DNA of 64,000 nt from Methanofollis formosanus. Its GTDB lineage: Archaea > Halobacteriota > Methanomicrobia > Methanomicrobiales > Methanofollaceae. The stretch lies in contig NZ_CP037968.1 in the NCBI RefSeq assembly GCF_019633745.1, positions 848,789 through 912,788 of the forward strand. Reading direction: 5' to 3'. Shown one piece after another: positions 33,996 to 41,740 of the stretch (positions are counted from its first letter, which is position 1; the number at the start of each line of letters is the position of its first letter). The translations under genes were made by a program, and so were the position numbers. Below the pieces are notes generated by a model. It worked only from the letters and a program-made list of their open reading frames with translations. It did not search any database and was not told the origin of the DNA.

Positions 33996-34598
33996 TCAGG
34001 ACACGGGTATTTCAATATAATCAGTCCCGCATATCTTTACACCGTTTTTTTCATCTGAGCCGACTGCGACCATAATATCCAATGTCCCGGTTTGACCTAT
34101 TGCATCTTTATCAGGCAACAGATCAATTACAACAGTCCCTGTACCTCTCCCTGCGGTTAAATTACCGCGATCTCTTCCGACTTCTACCCTCGCACTCCAT
34201 TCAGATTCCGGTTCTGCAGCAGTCCATGTCGTTACATGGTCCGCAGGTATGGCCGGGGCATCGTTTTCCGGATAACTGCTCATAATAGCGGAAACATACC
34301 ACCCGGCAGGGATATAGAAGGCAACGCCGCCCCAATCATCGGGGTCTACCTCAATCCGGGCAAAAATTCGGATATTTTCTGGAATTTCTCCGGTCCCCCC
34401 GACAAATATCGTTCCTCTTGCTGATGTATTCAGGTCTGTGGAATCGGAATGAACACTGAAACCCGTAGTCCGGGTTATGTCTTTGTTGACCGTTATAATT
34501 TCAGAGGTATCGTCTTCTTTGATGGTGGCTGAAATCAGTACGGCAGCCATAATTACAATCAATAGGGCAAGTAAAATATATCGAGATTTTATGATCAT
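33996..34598 (-). CDS. Membrane-anchored or secreted protein of unknown function
   Basis: The 200-residue protein has one N-terminal hydrophobic helix (residues 7-24) that could be an anchor or uncleaved signal. The remainder is a beta-rich domain with SARGTIFVGGTGEIPENIRIFARIEVDPDDWGGVAFYIPAGWYVS and later GTGTVVIDLLPDKDAIGQTGTLDIMVAVGS. I do not recognise the family. It may be a cell-surface protein. Base composition is lower in GC than its neighbours, which may indicate an acquired gene. The spacer 34599-34854 holds nothing else that I can see. Confidence 0.55.
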   Translation of the reverse strand: MIIKSRYILLALLIVIMAAVLISATIKEDDTSEIITVNKDITRTTGFSVHSDSTDLNTSARGTIFVGGTGEIPENIRIFARIEVDPDDWGGVAFYIPAGWYVSAIMSSYPENDAPAIPADHVTTWTAAEPESEWSARVEVGRDRGNLTAGRGTGTVVIDLLPDKDAIGQTGTLDIMVAVGSDEKNGVKICGTDYIEIPVS

Positions 34599-34854
34599 AC
34601 AGGCCTCCGTGCGGTCATTTTATCAACGCCGGACAATTTGTTGTATCATTCAATTTGCGTAAGTCATCATAAATATTATGAAAAAAATAACTTCCAATGG
34701 AATTAATTCTCTGACTCCCAGGGGTAAAAATCTCTCATCACAATTCTTCGGGGTGTGGAAGGATCTTTGTTCCTTCTCCTCGCGACAGGGCGGAGGGGAG
34801 GGGCAGCACCGGATTCACACTCAAGAAGAGATTTCAAGAGAGCCCCTTCCCATG

Positions 34855-37185
34855 TCATACGCGAGTTTCCGGCACGCCCACATCTTCTCCCGACAACCCG
34901 ACAGAAGAAGACCATCCTCCCTCCGCCTTCCTGAAGGTGATCCCGACGGCGGCACCCTCCCTAGGTCTCCCGGGCACCCGGTCTCCGATCGAGACCCCAC
35001 CCCCATAGCAGGCGGCCAGATCCCTGACAATACACAGCCCGTGCCCGCGCACCTTTGAAGAAAGATCCTCACATATCTTCTCGGGAATCCCCGGCCCGTC
35101 GTCCTCGACCATGACCTCCACCCGGTCACCGTCCTCCCTGACACCGACCAGGATGGACACCCCCTTCCCGCTGTACCTCACACTGTTGTCAAAGAGATTC
35201 CAGAATATCTCCCCGATCAGGTCGTCGGCAAGCACCACCGCGCCACTCTCTGCATACGCGATCTCGATCCCGGGAAAATGCGAGATCTCGTTTTTGATCG
35301 CGGCATCAAGGGAGACCTCCTGGAGCGCGGCGGTGCCGTTCCGGATCTCGCCGATCTTTCGGAGGGTCTTGAGATTACGGATCACCTCCTGGCCCTTCCT
35401 GATGGCGCGGGTCATTTTCTCTGCAACTATCCTCGCCTCTCCGTCCACCATCTCATCGATGAGATCGGCATATCCAAGAGCGGCAGAGACGGCATTCGCT
35501 AGGTCGTGAGCGACGATGTCGAAGTGAAGAGCGGCGATACGCTCCGCCGCTTCACCCTCCCTGTTCCGGCGCATCTGAACATAAAGTGCACCGATCAGGT
35601 CTGCAGAGAGGTCAAGGGCCACATGCCCCTCATATACAGAGAGGTCAGGCACCCGCACCGAGAGACAGAGGAGACCCAGGGCCTCTTCCCCATCGGTGAG
35701 AGGGAGATGAACAACAGGATCTCCCCTTCCATCCCGTGTTTCTTCGGCGAAGGGCGCAACAGGGGATCCCTCATACCCCTGGAGTCCCGGGACGATCTCA
35801 TCAAAAGGACCACAGTCTTCCTGCCTGACGACACTGAGCGTGCCGTGCTCATCATACCGTACGATACACCCCCCGCCGATCTCAGGAAGATCCTGCACCG
35901 CTTCAAGGGCGGCCTTCAGGAATGCGTCGGCAGAACCGGCCGTCACCGAAGCCGCGACAATTCCCGAGACCGCTTCCGCAAGAGGTGAACCTATCGTCCC
36001 ACACTCCCCGCTCCCCTCCCCACCGGGCAGAGGGTCGTGCAGTTCGGCAAAGACGCCCCTCGTCTCTCCCTCTCCGTCCCGATAGACGGTACCGTAGAAG
36101 AGAACCGACCGTATGCCGCCGTCGACCCCCCTGACCACGAGGGGGTGTTCTCTGACCGTGCCATCGGCGATGACCTTCCAGTACGCCTCCTCCGCACCGA
36201 CGGGGTCGGTGAAGAGCGCACAGAACTCGGTACCGATCAGGGTGTCCCGCGTCCTGCCGGTCAACGCCTCGGTCGCTGCATTAACGTCGCTGATCCGCCG
36301 GTCAGGACCGATGGTCACCAGGGGATCGATATGCGCCTCGATGAGGGTGCGTCTGTACTCCCCGGCCGAGATCACCTCTTTTTCAGCCTGTTTCTGTGCC
36401 GTGATATCGCGGACCGACTCGATGGCACCGGCGACGTTCCCGTCCTCACCGTACAGGAGGGTCGCCTTGGCCCAGAGCACCACCTGCTCCCCGTTCAAAG
36501 ACGCCTCAGCGGTCTCTGCAATGATCAGGCCCGGTTCCCGTTGAACAAGGGTATAGGAGGAAGGCACCTCTTCATCAGGATGAAGGAGAGCGTCAACAAG
36601 GGACGGCCTGGATACATCGTAAAAGGGACGTGCATAGGCGTGAGCGCCGGTGCCGATGATCTCGCCCGCCGCCACGCCGGTCATCGCCTCCATCGCCCGA
36701 TTCCAGGCGATGACCTTTCCTGAACAGTCGATGGCAAAGGTCGCATCAGGGAGGTGGTGGAAGATCTCGGTGATCCGGCGCTCTGACTCGCGGACCTCCT
36801 GTTCAAACCGGTGCTTTTCCACGGCCCGCCTGACCGCGTTTCTCAGTTCTGCAAACTGTGACTTTGCCTCGCCCCCTTTCTGGATATAGAAGTCGGCCCC
36901 CTGGTTGAGTGCCTCGATCACCACCTCCTCTCTCCCCCGCCCGGTAAAGATGATGAAAGGGATTGGAATGCCGGCACTTCTCAGTTCGAAGAGAAAGTCG
37001 ATCCCGTTCATGCCCGGCATCTCATAGTCTGAGATGACGGCATCGAACTCCGCGGTCTCGATCAATCCGAGCGCCTCTTCTGCAGATGTGCAGGAGGTGA
37101 TCTGCATCTCGCCGGTACGTTCGAGAAAGAGTTGCGTCAGTTCAAGGATGAGCGATTCGTCGTCGACGTGGAGGATCCGCATCAT
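34855..37185 (-). CDS. Sensor histidine kinase with N-terminal receiver domain, PAS and GAF domains
   Basis: The 776-residue soluble kinase has a receiver domain (1-120, phospho-acceptor Asp53 in VISDYEMPGM, partner Asp8/Asp9 and Lys in YIQKGGE), PAS (about 140-260 with ITEIFHHLPDATFAIDCSGKV and AGAIESVRDITAQKQ), a second PAS (about 275-390), a GAF-like section (about 410-540), then a kinase core with the H-box DIVAHDLANAVSAALGYADLI, N-box NLFDNSVRYS, G1 DDGPGIPEKI and G2 GHGLCIVRDLA. There are no membrane helices. TTG at 37191 is an open start, but the ATG at 37185 has GGGGAGAG before it. No cognate regulator is adjacent. The upstream gene on the same strand is the ion channel at 37335-39164. 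Confidence 0.88.
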   Translation of the reverse strand: MMRILHVDDESLILELTQLFLERTGEMQITSCTSAEEALGLIETAEFDAVISDYEMPGMNGIDFLFELRSAGIPIPFIIFTGRGREEVVIEALNQGADFYIQKGGEAKSQFAELRNAVRRAVEKHRFEQEVRESERRITEIFHHLPDATFAIDCSGKVIAWNRAMEAMTGVAAGEIIGTGAHAYARPFYDVSRPSLVDALLHPDEEVPSSYTLVQREPGLIIAETAEASLNGEQVVLWAKATLLYGEDGNVAGAIESVRDITAQKQAEKEVISAGEYRRTLIEAHIDPLVTIGPDRRISDVNAATEALTGRTRDTLIGTEFCALFTDPVGAEEAYWKVIADGTVREHPLVVRGVDGGIRSVLFYGTVYRDGEGETRGVFAELHDPLPGGEGSGECGTIGSPLAEAVSGIVAASVTAGSADAFLKAALEAVQDLPEIGGGCIVRYDEHGTLSVVRQEDCGPFDEIVPGLQGYEGSPVAPFAEETRDGRGDPVVHLPLTDGEEALGLLCLSVRVPDLSVYEGHVALDLSADLIGALYVQMRRNREGEAAERIAALHFDIVAHDLANAVSAALGYADLIDEMVDGEARIVAEKMTRAIRKGQEVIRNLKTLRKIGEIRNGTAALQEVSLDAAIKNEISHFPGIEIAYAESGAVVLADDLIGEIFWNLFDNSVRYSGKGVSILVGVREDGDRVEVMVEDDGPGIPEKICEDLSSKVRGHGLCIVRDLAACYGGGVSIGDRVPGRPREGAAVGITFRKAEGGWSSSVGLSGEDVGVPETRV

Positions 37186-37334
37186 GGTCAACTCTCCCCG
37201 ATAAAATGTGACTTACGACCGATTCGAGGATTTATGAGATCCTTGTTTGCTGAATGCATACTTTTCATCTCTATTTTGGTGGAGATAGGGGGTGCCCGAA
37301 GATCATTCAGAAGAGATCTCAAAACCGAAAGTGC

Positions 37335-39164
37335 TCACGAAAAAACAGTGGTAATCAGCACGATCGAGACGATGTACGCGACCGGGTAGCACCAGACCAG
37401 TACGCGATCGAGGCGTTCGGCCACCTCTTTCTGCTCTTTGGTCGCGAGCCACTTAAGGTACAGGTTGTAGACCACCGTGAGTCCGCTGACCACGAAGGTG
37501 GTGATCAGGACGGCGTCAAGGAAGGTGAGGTAGCCGAGACGCGGCAGGTCGCCGGCGATGGTGAAGTTGAAGGCGATGAAGAGGAGGAGGTTGGCGCTCG
37601 CCACGTCGGCGCGTTTGCTGTAGTCCTTGAGGAGGAAGGTGACCCACCCGAGCATCACCAGGATGAAGATGGGGACGAAGATCCTGAGGATATAATATTC
37701 GAGGTGCCGTTGCGCATCAAAGCCAAAGGAGAACCTGGAATGGATCCGGTCCTGTTCGACGGTGTCGACCTCGGTCCAGTAGTTGGTGATGTACCACTCC
37801 TCTTCGCCGAGTTGCGTGCCGACGACGGTCTTGCCTTCCCAGTCGGCATACTGGAAGAACTCTTCGGGGTACAGGGCCTGGATCCTGATGTAGAAGGTCT
37901 GAGTGTCGAAGGGGTAGTCCTTGAAGTAAAAGTCAGGGGCCTGGAAGGTCGTCCAGAAGCGTTCGAAGTAGGTCGTTGTCCCGTCCGGTGTGATGGTGAT
38001 GAGCCGGTTCTGGGTCCACCGGTTCCCCTGCTGGTTGAAGAGGGTAAACTCGGGCCATCTCGTCCCTTCGGCCTCGACGAAGTCGTCGATCTCCCGGTAG
38101 ATCTTGAAAGCAGAGCCTTCCTCCTGTGGGTCGAAGGCGAGTTCGGGATCGGTCCACCGCATCCTGATGTTTGCGACGGCGGCGTAGTTCTCGGCCTTCT
38201 GGTCCACGCCGGTGATCTGGTCCAGTTCCACCGCGGCCCTGACGGTGATCGGGTCCCTGATCACCTGCCGTCCGCCGGGAACAGCGGTGCCGTCCAGGAC
38301 GCCGGGATCGTTGACGCCGACGAGAAGCCTGAACTCCCCTTCGCCCTCGCCGGCCTCCACATGGAGGACCAGGCCCTCGGTCTCGTCGGTGGGAACCTGG
38401 TATGAGAGTGCTGCCCTGGTCCCGTGGTCCAGGAAGTTGGCCGCCATCAGGGGTTTCCCATCGACGCTCTCGAGGATGAGGACCGGTTTCAGGTCCCCCG
38501 AAATCGTCTCCACGACGGCATGGATGGTGTCTTCGGCCTCGAGGTCCTTGAGCGGGAAGAAGGTCCAGTTCCTGTTCGCGGTGAGAGTGCCGGTCCGCTC
38601 CTCGACACCTTTTCCTGCCGGCGGCATCGTCGGGTCGGGAACGGCGACGACCGCACCGGGTGTCGGTTCCGCCGTGCCGTTGAGCACACCCGGAGCGTCG
38701 ATCCCGACGAGGAGCCCGTATTCACCGAAGGTTCTGGTCAACGGGGAGGAGGTGATGATAAGCGGATAATCCCCGGCCTCCGGAACCTCCCACGAGAATG
38801 CGGCGGCATGCCCTTCTGCGCTGTCGTCGTCCCAGGCGAGGAAGAACTGATCGGCGACCCCGGTGATCTCCGCGACCGGTTCGCCGCCGCCCCTGACCCT
38901 GCTCTCGACCGTGGTCCAGAATTCCTCGCCGAGGGTGGTGCGGTTAGTCTCGGGCGGCGCGATGGCGACGAAGGGGTCGAGGTTCCCTGAAGTCCGGTTC
39001 ACCCGCACTGTGACGGTCTCGCCGGGTTGCAGGTCGGGGAGCAGATAGATCACACCGCCCTCTTCGAGCACCCTGCCTTCGAGTGCCTGGACCTCTCCTG
39101 CAGAGGCCATGGCCGGCAGGAGCAGCACCAGACACACGGCCACGAGCAATGCCCGACGATCCAT
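37335..39164 (-). CDS. Pentameric ligand-gated ion channel homologue with extra N-terminal domains
   Basis: The 609-residue protein has a signal peptide (1-22), two beta-rich domains (about 25-155 and 165-300) each ending in a GLLVGI/LLVGV-D-PGVL-type linker, then the Cys-loop receptor fold: a ligand-binding domain with VANIRMRWTDPELAFDP (loop A region), RFWTTFQAPDFYFKDYPFDTQTFYI (the prokaryotic Cys-loop with PFD), and four membrane helices at about 490-512 (M1), 519-537 (M2 lining the pore), 543-566 (M3) and 590-608 (M4). Family members are known in bacteria (GLIC, ELIC, DeCLIC) and a few archaea. DeCLIC also has N-terminal extra domains. Ligand and ion are unknown. The ATG at 39164 has GGGGGAGAG upstream; the longer open frame is rejected. 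Confidence 0.85.
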   Translation of the reverse strand: MDRRALLVAVCLVLLLPAMASAGEVQALEGRVLEEGGVIYLLPDLQPGETVTVRVNRTSGNLDPFVAIAPPETNRTTLGEEFWTTVESRVRGGGEPVAEITGVADQFFLAWDDDSAEGHAAAFSWEVPEAGDYPLIITSSPLTRTFGEYGLLVGIDAPGVLNGTAEPTPGAVVAVPDPTMPPAGKGVEERTGTLTANRNWTFFPLKDLEAEDTIHAVVETISGDLKPVLILESVDGKPLMAANFLDHGTRAALSYQVPTDETEGLVLHVEAGEGEGEFRLLVGVNDPGVLDGTAVPGGRQVIRDPITVRAAVELDQITGVDQKAENYAAVANIRMRWTDPELAFDPQEEGSAFKIYREIDDFVEAEGTRWPEFTLFNQQGNRWTQNRLITITPDGTTTYFERFWTTFQAPDFYFKDYPFDTQTFYIRIQALYPEEFFQYADWEGKTVVGTQLGEEEWYITNYWTEVDTVEQDRIHSRFSFGFDAQRHLEYYILRIFVPIFILVMLGWVTFLLKDYSKRADVASANLLLFIAFNFTIAGDLPRLGYLTFLDAVLITTFVVSGLTVVYNLYLKWLATKEQKEVAERLDRVLVWCYPVAYIVSIVLITTVFS

Positions 39165-39254
39165 CGAAAAACTCTCCCCCCCATTGCTGTCGGCAGCACC
39201 GGCGCGGCGACCCCCAGGTTCCGCCGGAGCGCCTCTGCCCTGTACTGCAGAGGA

Positions 39255-39262
39255 CGACATAT
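39255..39262 (-). promoter_or_regulatory. TATA box candidate for the ion-channel gene
   Basis: On the minus strand CTTATATG lies about 90 bases upstream of the ATG at 39164. The leader would be about 65 nt and contains the ribosome site GGGGGAGAG. Confidence 0.4.
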
Positions 39263-39337
39263 AAGTCTTTCCCGTCCGTCTGGCATGGGGGCCAAAGTAT
39301 CATCGTCTCTGCGGCACACTCCTTTCTGGTACCCTTT

Positions 39338-39949
39338 ATGCGCCTCAGAGAATCTCTTGCGGGGTCGGTGCCCGCCCCGTACCTCGACCTCCTCACCGAC
39401 CGCTATAATGTCATCGGAGATGTCGCCGTCCTCTCGCTTCATCTCCTGCTCCGGGCATATGAAAAAGAGAGCGCCCTGACGGTCGTCCGGAACAGAAAAA
39501 ACATCCGGACGGTCCTGAACCGGGTCTCGAAACTGGAAGGGGACCACCGCGTCGCCCACTACGAGGCGGTCGCCGGGGAAGAGACGGTCACCTGCCACCG
39601 GGAGTACGGCTTCTCGTACCGCCTGGACGTGGCCACAGTCTTCTTCAACCCTTCGCTCGGCACCGAGCGGCAGCGGGTCGCCGGGATGGTCAAACCCGGC
39701 GAGCGGGTGCTCGTCCCCTTTGCCGGCGTGGGGCCGTTCGTCGTGCCGGCGGCGACACGAGGGGCGCAGGTCGTGCCCCTGGTGCGGGCCGACGGAATCG
39801 TTCATTTCTATACCTTCAAGAAGCCCAAAGAGATCGCCGGGCTTTCCGGGAGTTTCCGGGAGATGAGGCTTGAGATCCGGTCATACCGGCGGTGCGGGAA
39901 CGTGGCGCAGGGCGTTTCCAGATGGGTCTTCGATCTGGTCCGGAGATGA
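39338..39949 (+). CDS. Trm5-like protein lacking the middle of the methyltransferase domain
   Basis: The 203-residue protein resembles archaeal tRNA (guanine-37-N1)-methyltransferase Trm5 at both ends. It has a partial N-terminal domain (LLTDRYNVIGDVAVLSL), TCHREYGFSYRLDVATVFFNPSLGTERQRVA and the SAM motif I equivalent VLVPFAGVGPFVVPAATRGAQV. The sequence then jumps straight to GIVHFYTFKKPKEIAG and the C-terminal strands ending in YRRCGNVAQGVSRWVFDLVRR. About 90-100 residues that normally hold the acidic SAM-binding motif and the NLP-type catalytic loop are absent. No frameshift is needed to read it. It is therefore probably not an active Trm5; a non-catalytic role or a decaying paralogue is possible. 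Confidence 0.65.
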   Translation: MRLRESLAGSVPAPYLDLLTDRYNVIGDVAVLSLHLLLRAYEKESALTVVRNRKNIRTVLNRVSKLEGDHRVAHYEAVAGEETVTCHREYGFSYRLDVATVFFNPSLGTERQRVAGMVKPGERVLVPFAGVGPFVVPAATRGAQVVPLVRADGIVHFYTFKKPKEIAGLSGSFREMRLEIRSYRRCGNVAQGVSRWVFDLVRR

Positions 39950-40046
39950 GCGCGGCACGACCTGGAGGAACGATCACCTCTCAGGGTGACACCAACCTTT
40001 TTTAAACCCATGATGGAAAGAGACCGCGGTAGCGGGGGGGTATGAG

Positions 40047-40346
40047 ATGAAGGCAAAACAGACCGTGAAGGTGAAACGTCTCGGCGTGGTCTCGGTCGGA
40101 CTTTTTTTTGCCGTGCTGATGGCACTCTATGCACTGATCGTCGGGATCGTGGTGTTTCTCTTCGGCGACGTCGGGCAGGGGGCAGGGATGCTCCAGACCG
40201 TGGGGACCGGGATCATCGGGATCCTCACCAGCGTGATCGTCTTTGCGATCGGCGGATTCTTCGGCGGGGCGATCGCCGCGTTCGTCTACAACCTGGTCTT
40301 CGCCGCCACCGGGGGGATCGAGGTCGACCTCGAGATGGTAGACTGA
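40047..40346 (+). CDS. Small membrane protein, two hydrophobic helices
   Basis: The 99-residue protein has a basic head (MKAKQTVKVKRLGVV), helix 1 at about 14-38 (GLFFAVLMALYALIVGIVVFLF) and a second at about 55-85 with many glycines, and an acidic tail EVDLEMVD. The pattern matches DUF3566-like small membrane proteins common in archaea; the function is unknown. A TATA-like TTTTTTAAACC lies about 45 bases upstream and the ATG is near GGGGGG. Confidence 0.6.
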   Translation: MKAKQTVKVKRLGVVSVGLFFAVLMALYALIVGIVVFLFGDVGQGAGMLQTVGTGIIGILTSVIVFAIGGFFGGAIAAFVYNLVFAATGGIEVDLEMVD

Positions 40347-40457
40347 AGAACGATCATCTTCTCTGATTTTTTTGGTGGTGGAGAATCTACCATGAGTCGG
40401 GAGCATGCCTGGTTCTTCAGGGGTCAAAAATAATTCTCCCGAAGGAGGATCTAACAT

Positions 40458-40649
40458 ATGAACAATAAAACCAATTCGCTCCCGATTACCCTCTCCCTCC
40501 TCGGCATCGCATGCGTCCTGCACTTCATCGGGAGCGAGTACTATTTCTTCGGTTCGGCACCCACCGGCTTCAGCATCGGGACGCTTGGTCTGATCATCGC
40601 CACGATGGGGGTGCTGCTCAGCGGGTATCTGGCGTTGAACGAAGAGTGA
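40458..40649 (+). CDS. Small membrane protein, 63 residues
   Basis: Two hydrophobic segments (about 8-25 and 38-59) with a short loop SEYYFFGSAPTGFS between. The ATG is preceded by the strong ribosome site GAAGGAGGATCT, which supports a real gene despite its size. I do not recognise the family. A weak MITE-like end (GTGGAGAATCTACCATGAG) lies just upstream at 40376. Confidence 0.55.
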   Translation: MNNKTNSLPITLSLLGIACVLHFIGSEYYFFGSAPTGFSIGTLGLIIATMGVLLSGYLALNEE

Positions 40650-40804
40650 ACCATATGCTCCGGGATTCAGGAAGATCATTTTTTGGACGGAGATGAGCGA
40701 CCAGATGATCAGGATCGGCCCGGTCGGCATCACCTCATCTCACCGCCACCCCTCCCATCGCACCACATACTGATATACCAGGACAACTCCAGAGCCCCGC
40801 CTGG

Positions 40805-41455
40805 GTGAGAGGATTGAGACGATCAACAGCATCTCTGATGGTATGGTGCCTGGCGGGGCTGACGATATGTGGTGTCTCCGCCATGTCCCCGCCAGCATGG
40901 GTTGGGCCGGGAACGACCGTAACCTACGAGGCCGCATTGACGCCGTACTACGCGATCGATTCCGACGATCCCCTGGAGAGATGGGTGCACTATGAAGGGA
41001 CCGGGGTGTACGCCTTCTGGATCGACCGGGTGCTCGAACGTGACGAGACCGGATATGCAGGAGACTCGACGGTGATCAGCGCCTTCGACGGCAGCACGCT
41101 GGTGGAGGGCGAGTGGTCGTATCAGCCGGGAGATCCGGGTATGGGCCTCTTCTGGGTCGATCTCGACGGCATCGCCTTCAGTGAGGAGAACCTCGTCGCG
41201 GAAGGGCCGATGGAGGCCGCCGGGGAGGTATGGGATGCCCGGGCCTATTATTATGCGTCGATCGGGAACACCTTCGACGTACGGCTCATCGTGGATAAAG
41301 AGAGCGGGCTTCTCCTCAGCAAGACGGAAGGGCTGACCGGTGCGGATGGCAGGATGCAACGGGCGATCTATATCCTGCAGTCGATCGAAAACCCGCAGCC
41401 AGGGATGGGTCGGCCCGAGAACACCACCTCGTGTCAGGAGAGAAAAGGTCTGTAG
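40805..41455 (+). CDS. Secreted protein of unknown function, C-terminus read into a MITE-like element
   Basis: The 216-residue protein starts with GTG and a signal peptide (about 1-31, ending in VSA/MSPPAW). A beta-rich domain follows with DPLERWVHYEGTGVYAFWIDRVLE, VISAFDGSTLVEGEWSYQPG and RLIVDKESGLLLSKTEG, a pattern seen in secreted archaeal proteins without known role. The last residues ERKGL and the stop TAG come from the left terminal repeat of the element at 41447. The original C-terminus was therefore probably different. The GTG lacks a clear ribosome site. Confidence 0.55.
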   Translation: MRGLRRSTASLMVWCLAGLTICGVSAMSPPAWVGPGTTVTYEAALTPYYAIDSDDPLERWVHYEGTGVYAFWIDRVLERDETGYAGDSTVISAFDGSTLVEGEWSYQPGDPGMGLFWVDLDGIAFSEENLVAEGPMEAAGEVWDARAYYYASIGNTFDVRLIVDKESGLLLSKTEGLTGADGRMQRAIYILQSIENPQPGMGRPENTTSCQERKGL

Positions 41456-41723
41456 AATCAGGCGTTATCGCCGGACTTACACGTACGCGATTTGAACATT
41501 CATGGTGGTCTCAGGGGGGCATGGATCCGTGCTCCCTCTCTGGAGTGGGACACCACATGGGACCGTCACTTCATTGCCGCCTCCGCCTGTCCTCGTCGTG
41601 GGGGCGGCGATGGAACACGATCCCCACCGATTCTCCCATCTTGAAAAGAGAGAGAGCAAGTGACGGGAAATTTCCATCCCGTATGCTTGAACCCGCGGGT
41701 TCATACCAAATTCTACAAAGCCG
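41447..41723 (-). mobile_element. MITE-like element, 277 bp
   Basis: Ends are GGTCTGTAGAATC (41447-41459) and AATTCTACAAAGCC (41710-41723). In minus orientation it holds AAGCATACGGGATGGAAATT, GTCACTTGCTCTCTC and TTTTCAAGATGGGAGAATC. Its left end supplies the stop codon of the secreted-protein gene. No coding capacity. Confidence 0.7.
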
Positions 41724-41740
41724 TTCTTTGTGAAATTTTT

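Noticed and set aside
37254..38405. 383-codon plus-strand frame over the ion-channel gene
   Set aside because: Shadow of the pLGIC gene; Asp/Gly/Val-rich with no motif.
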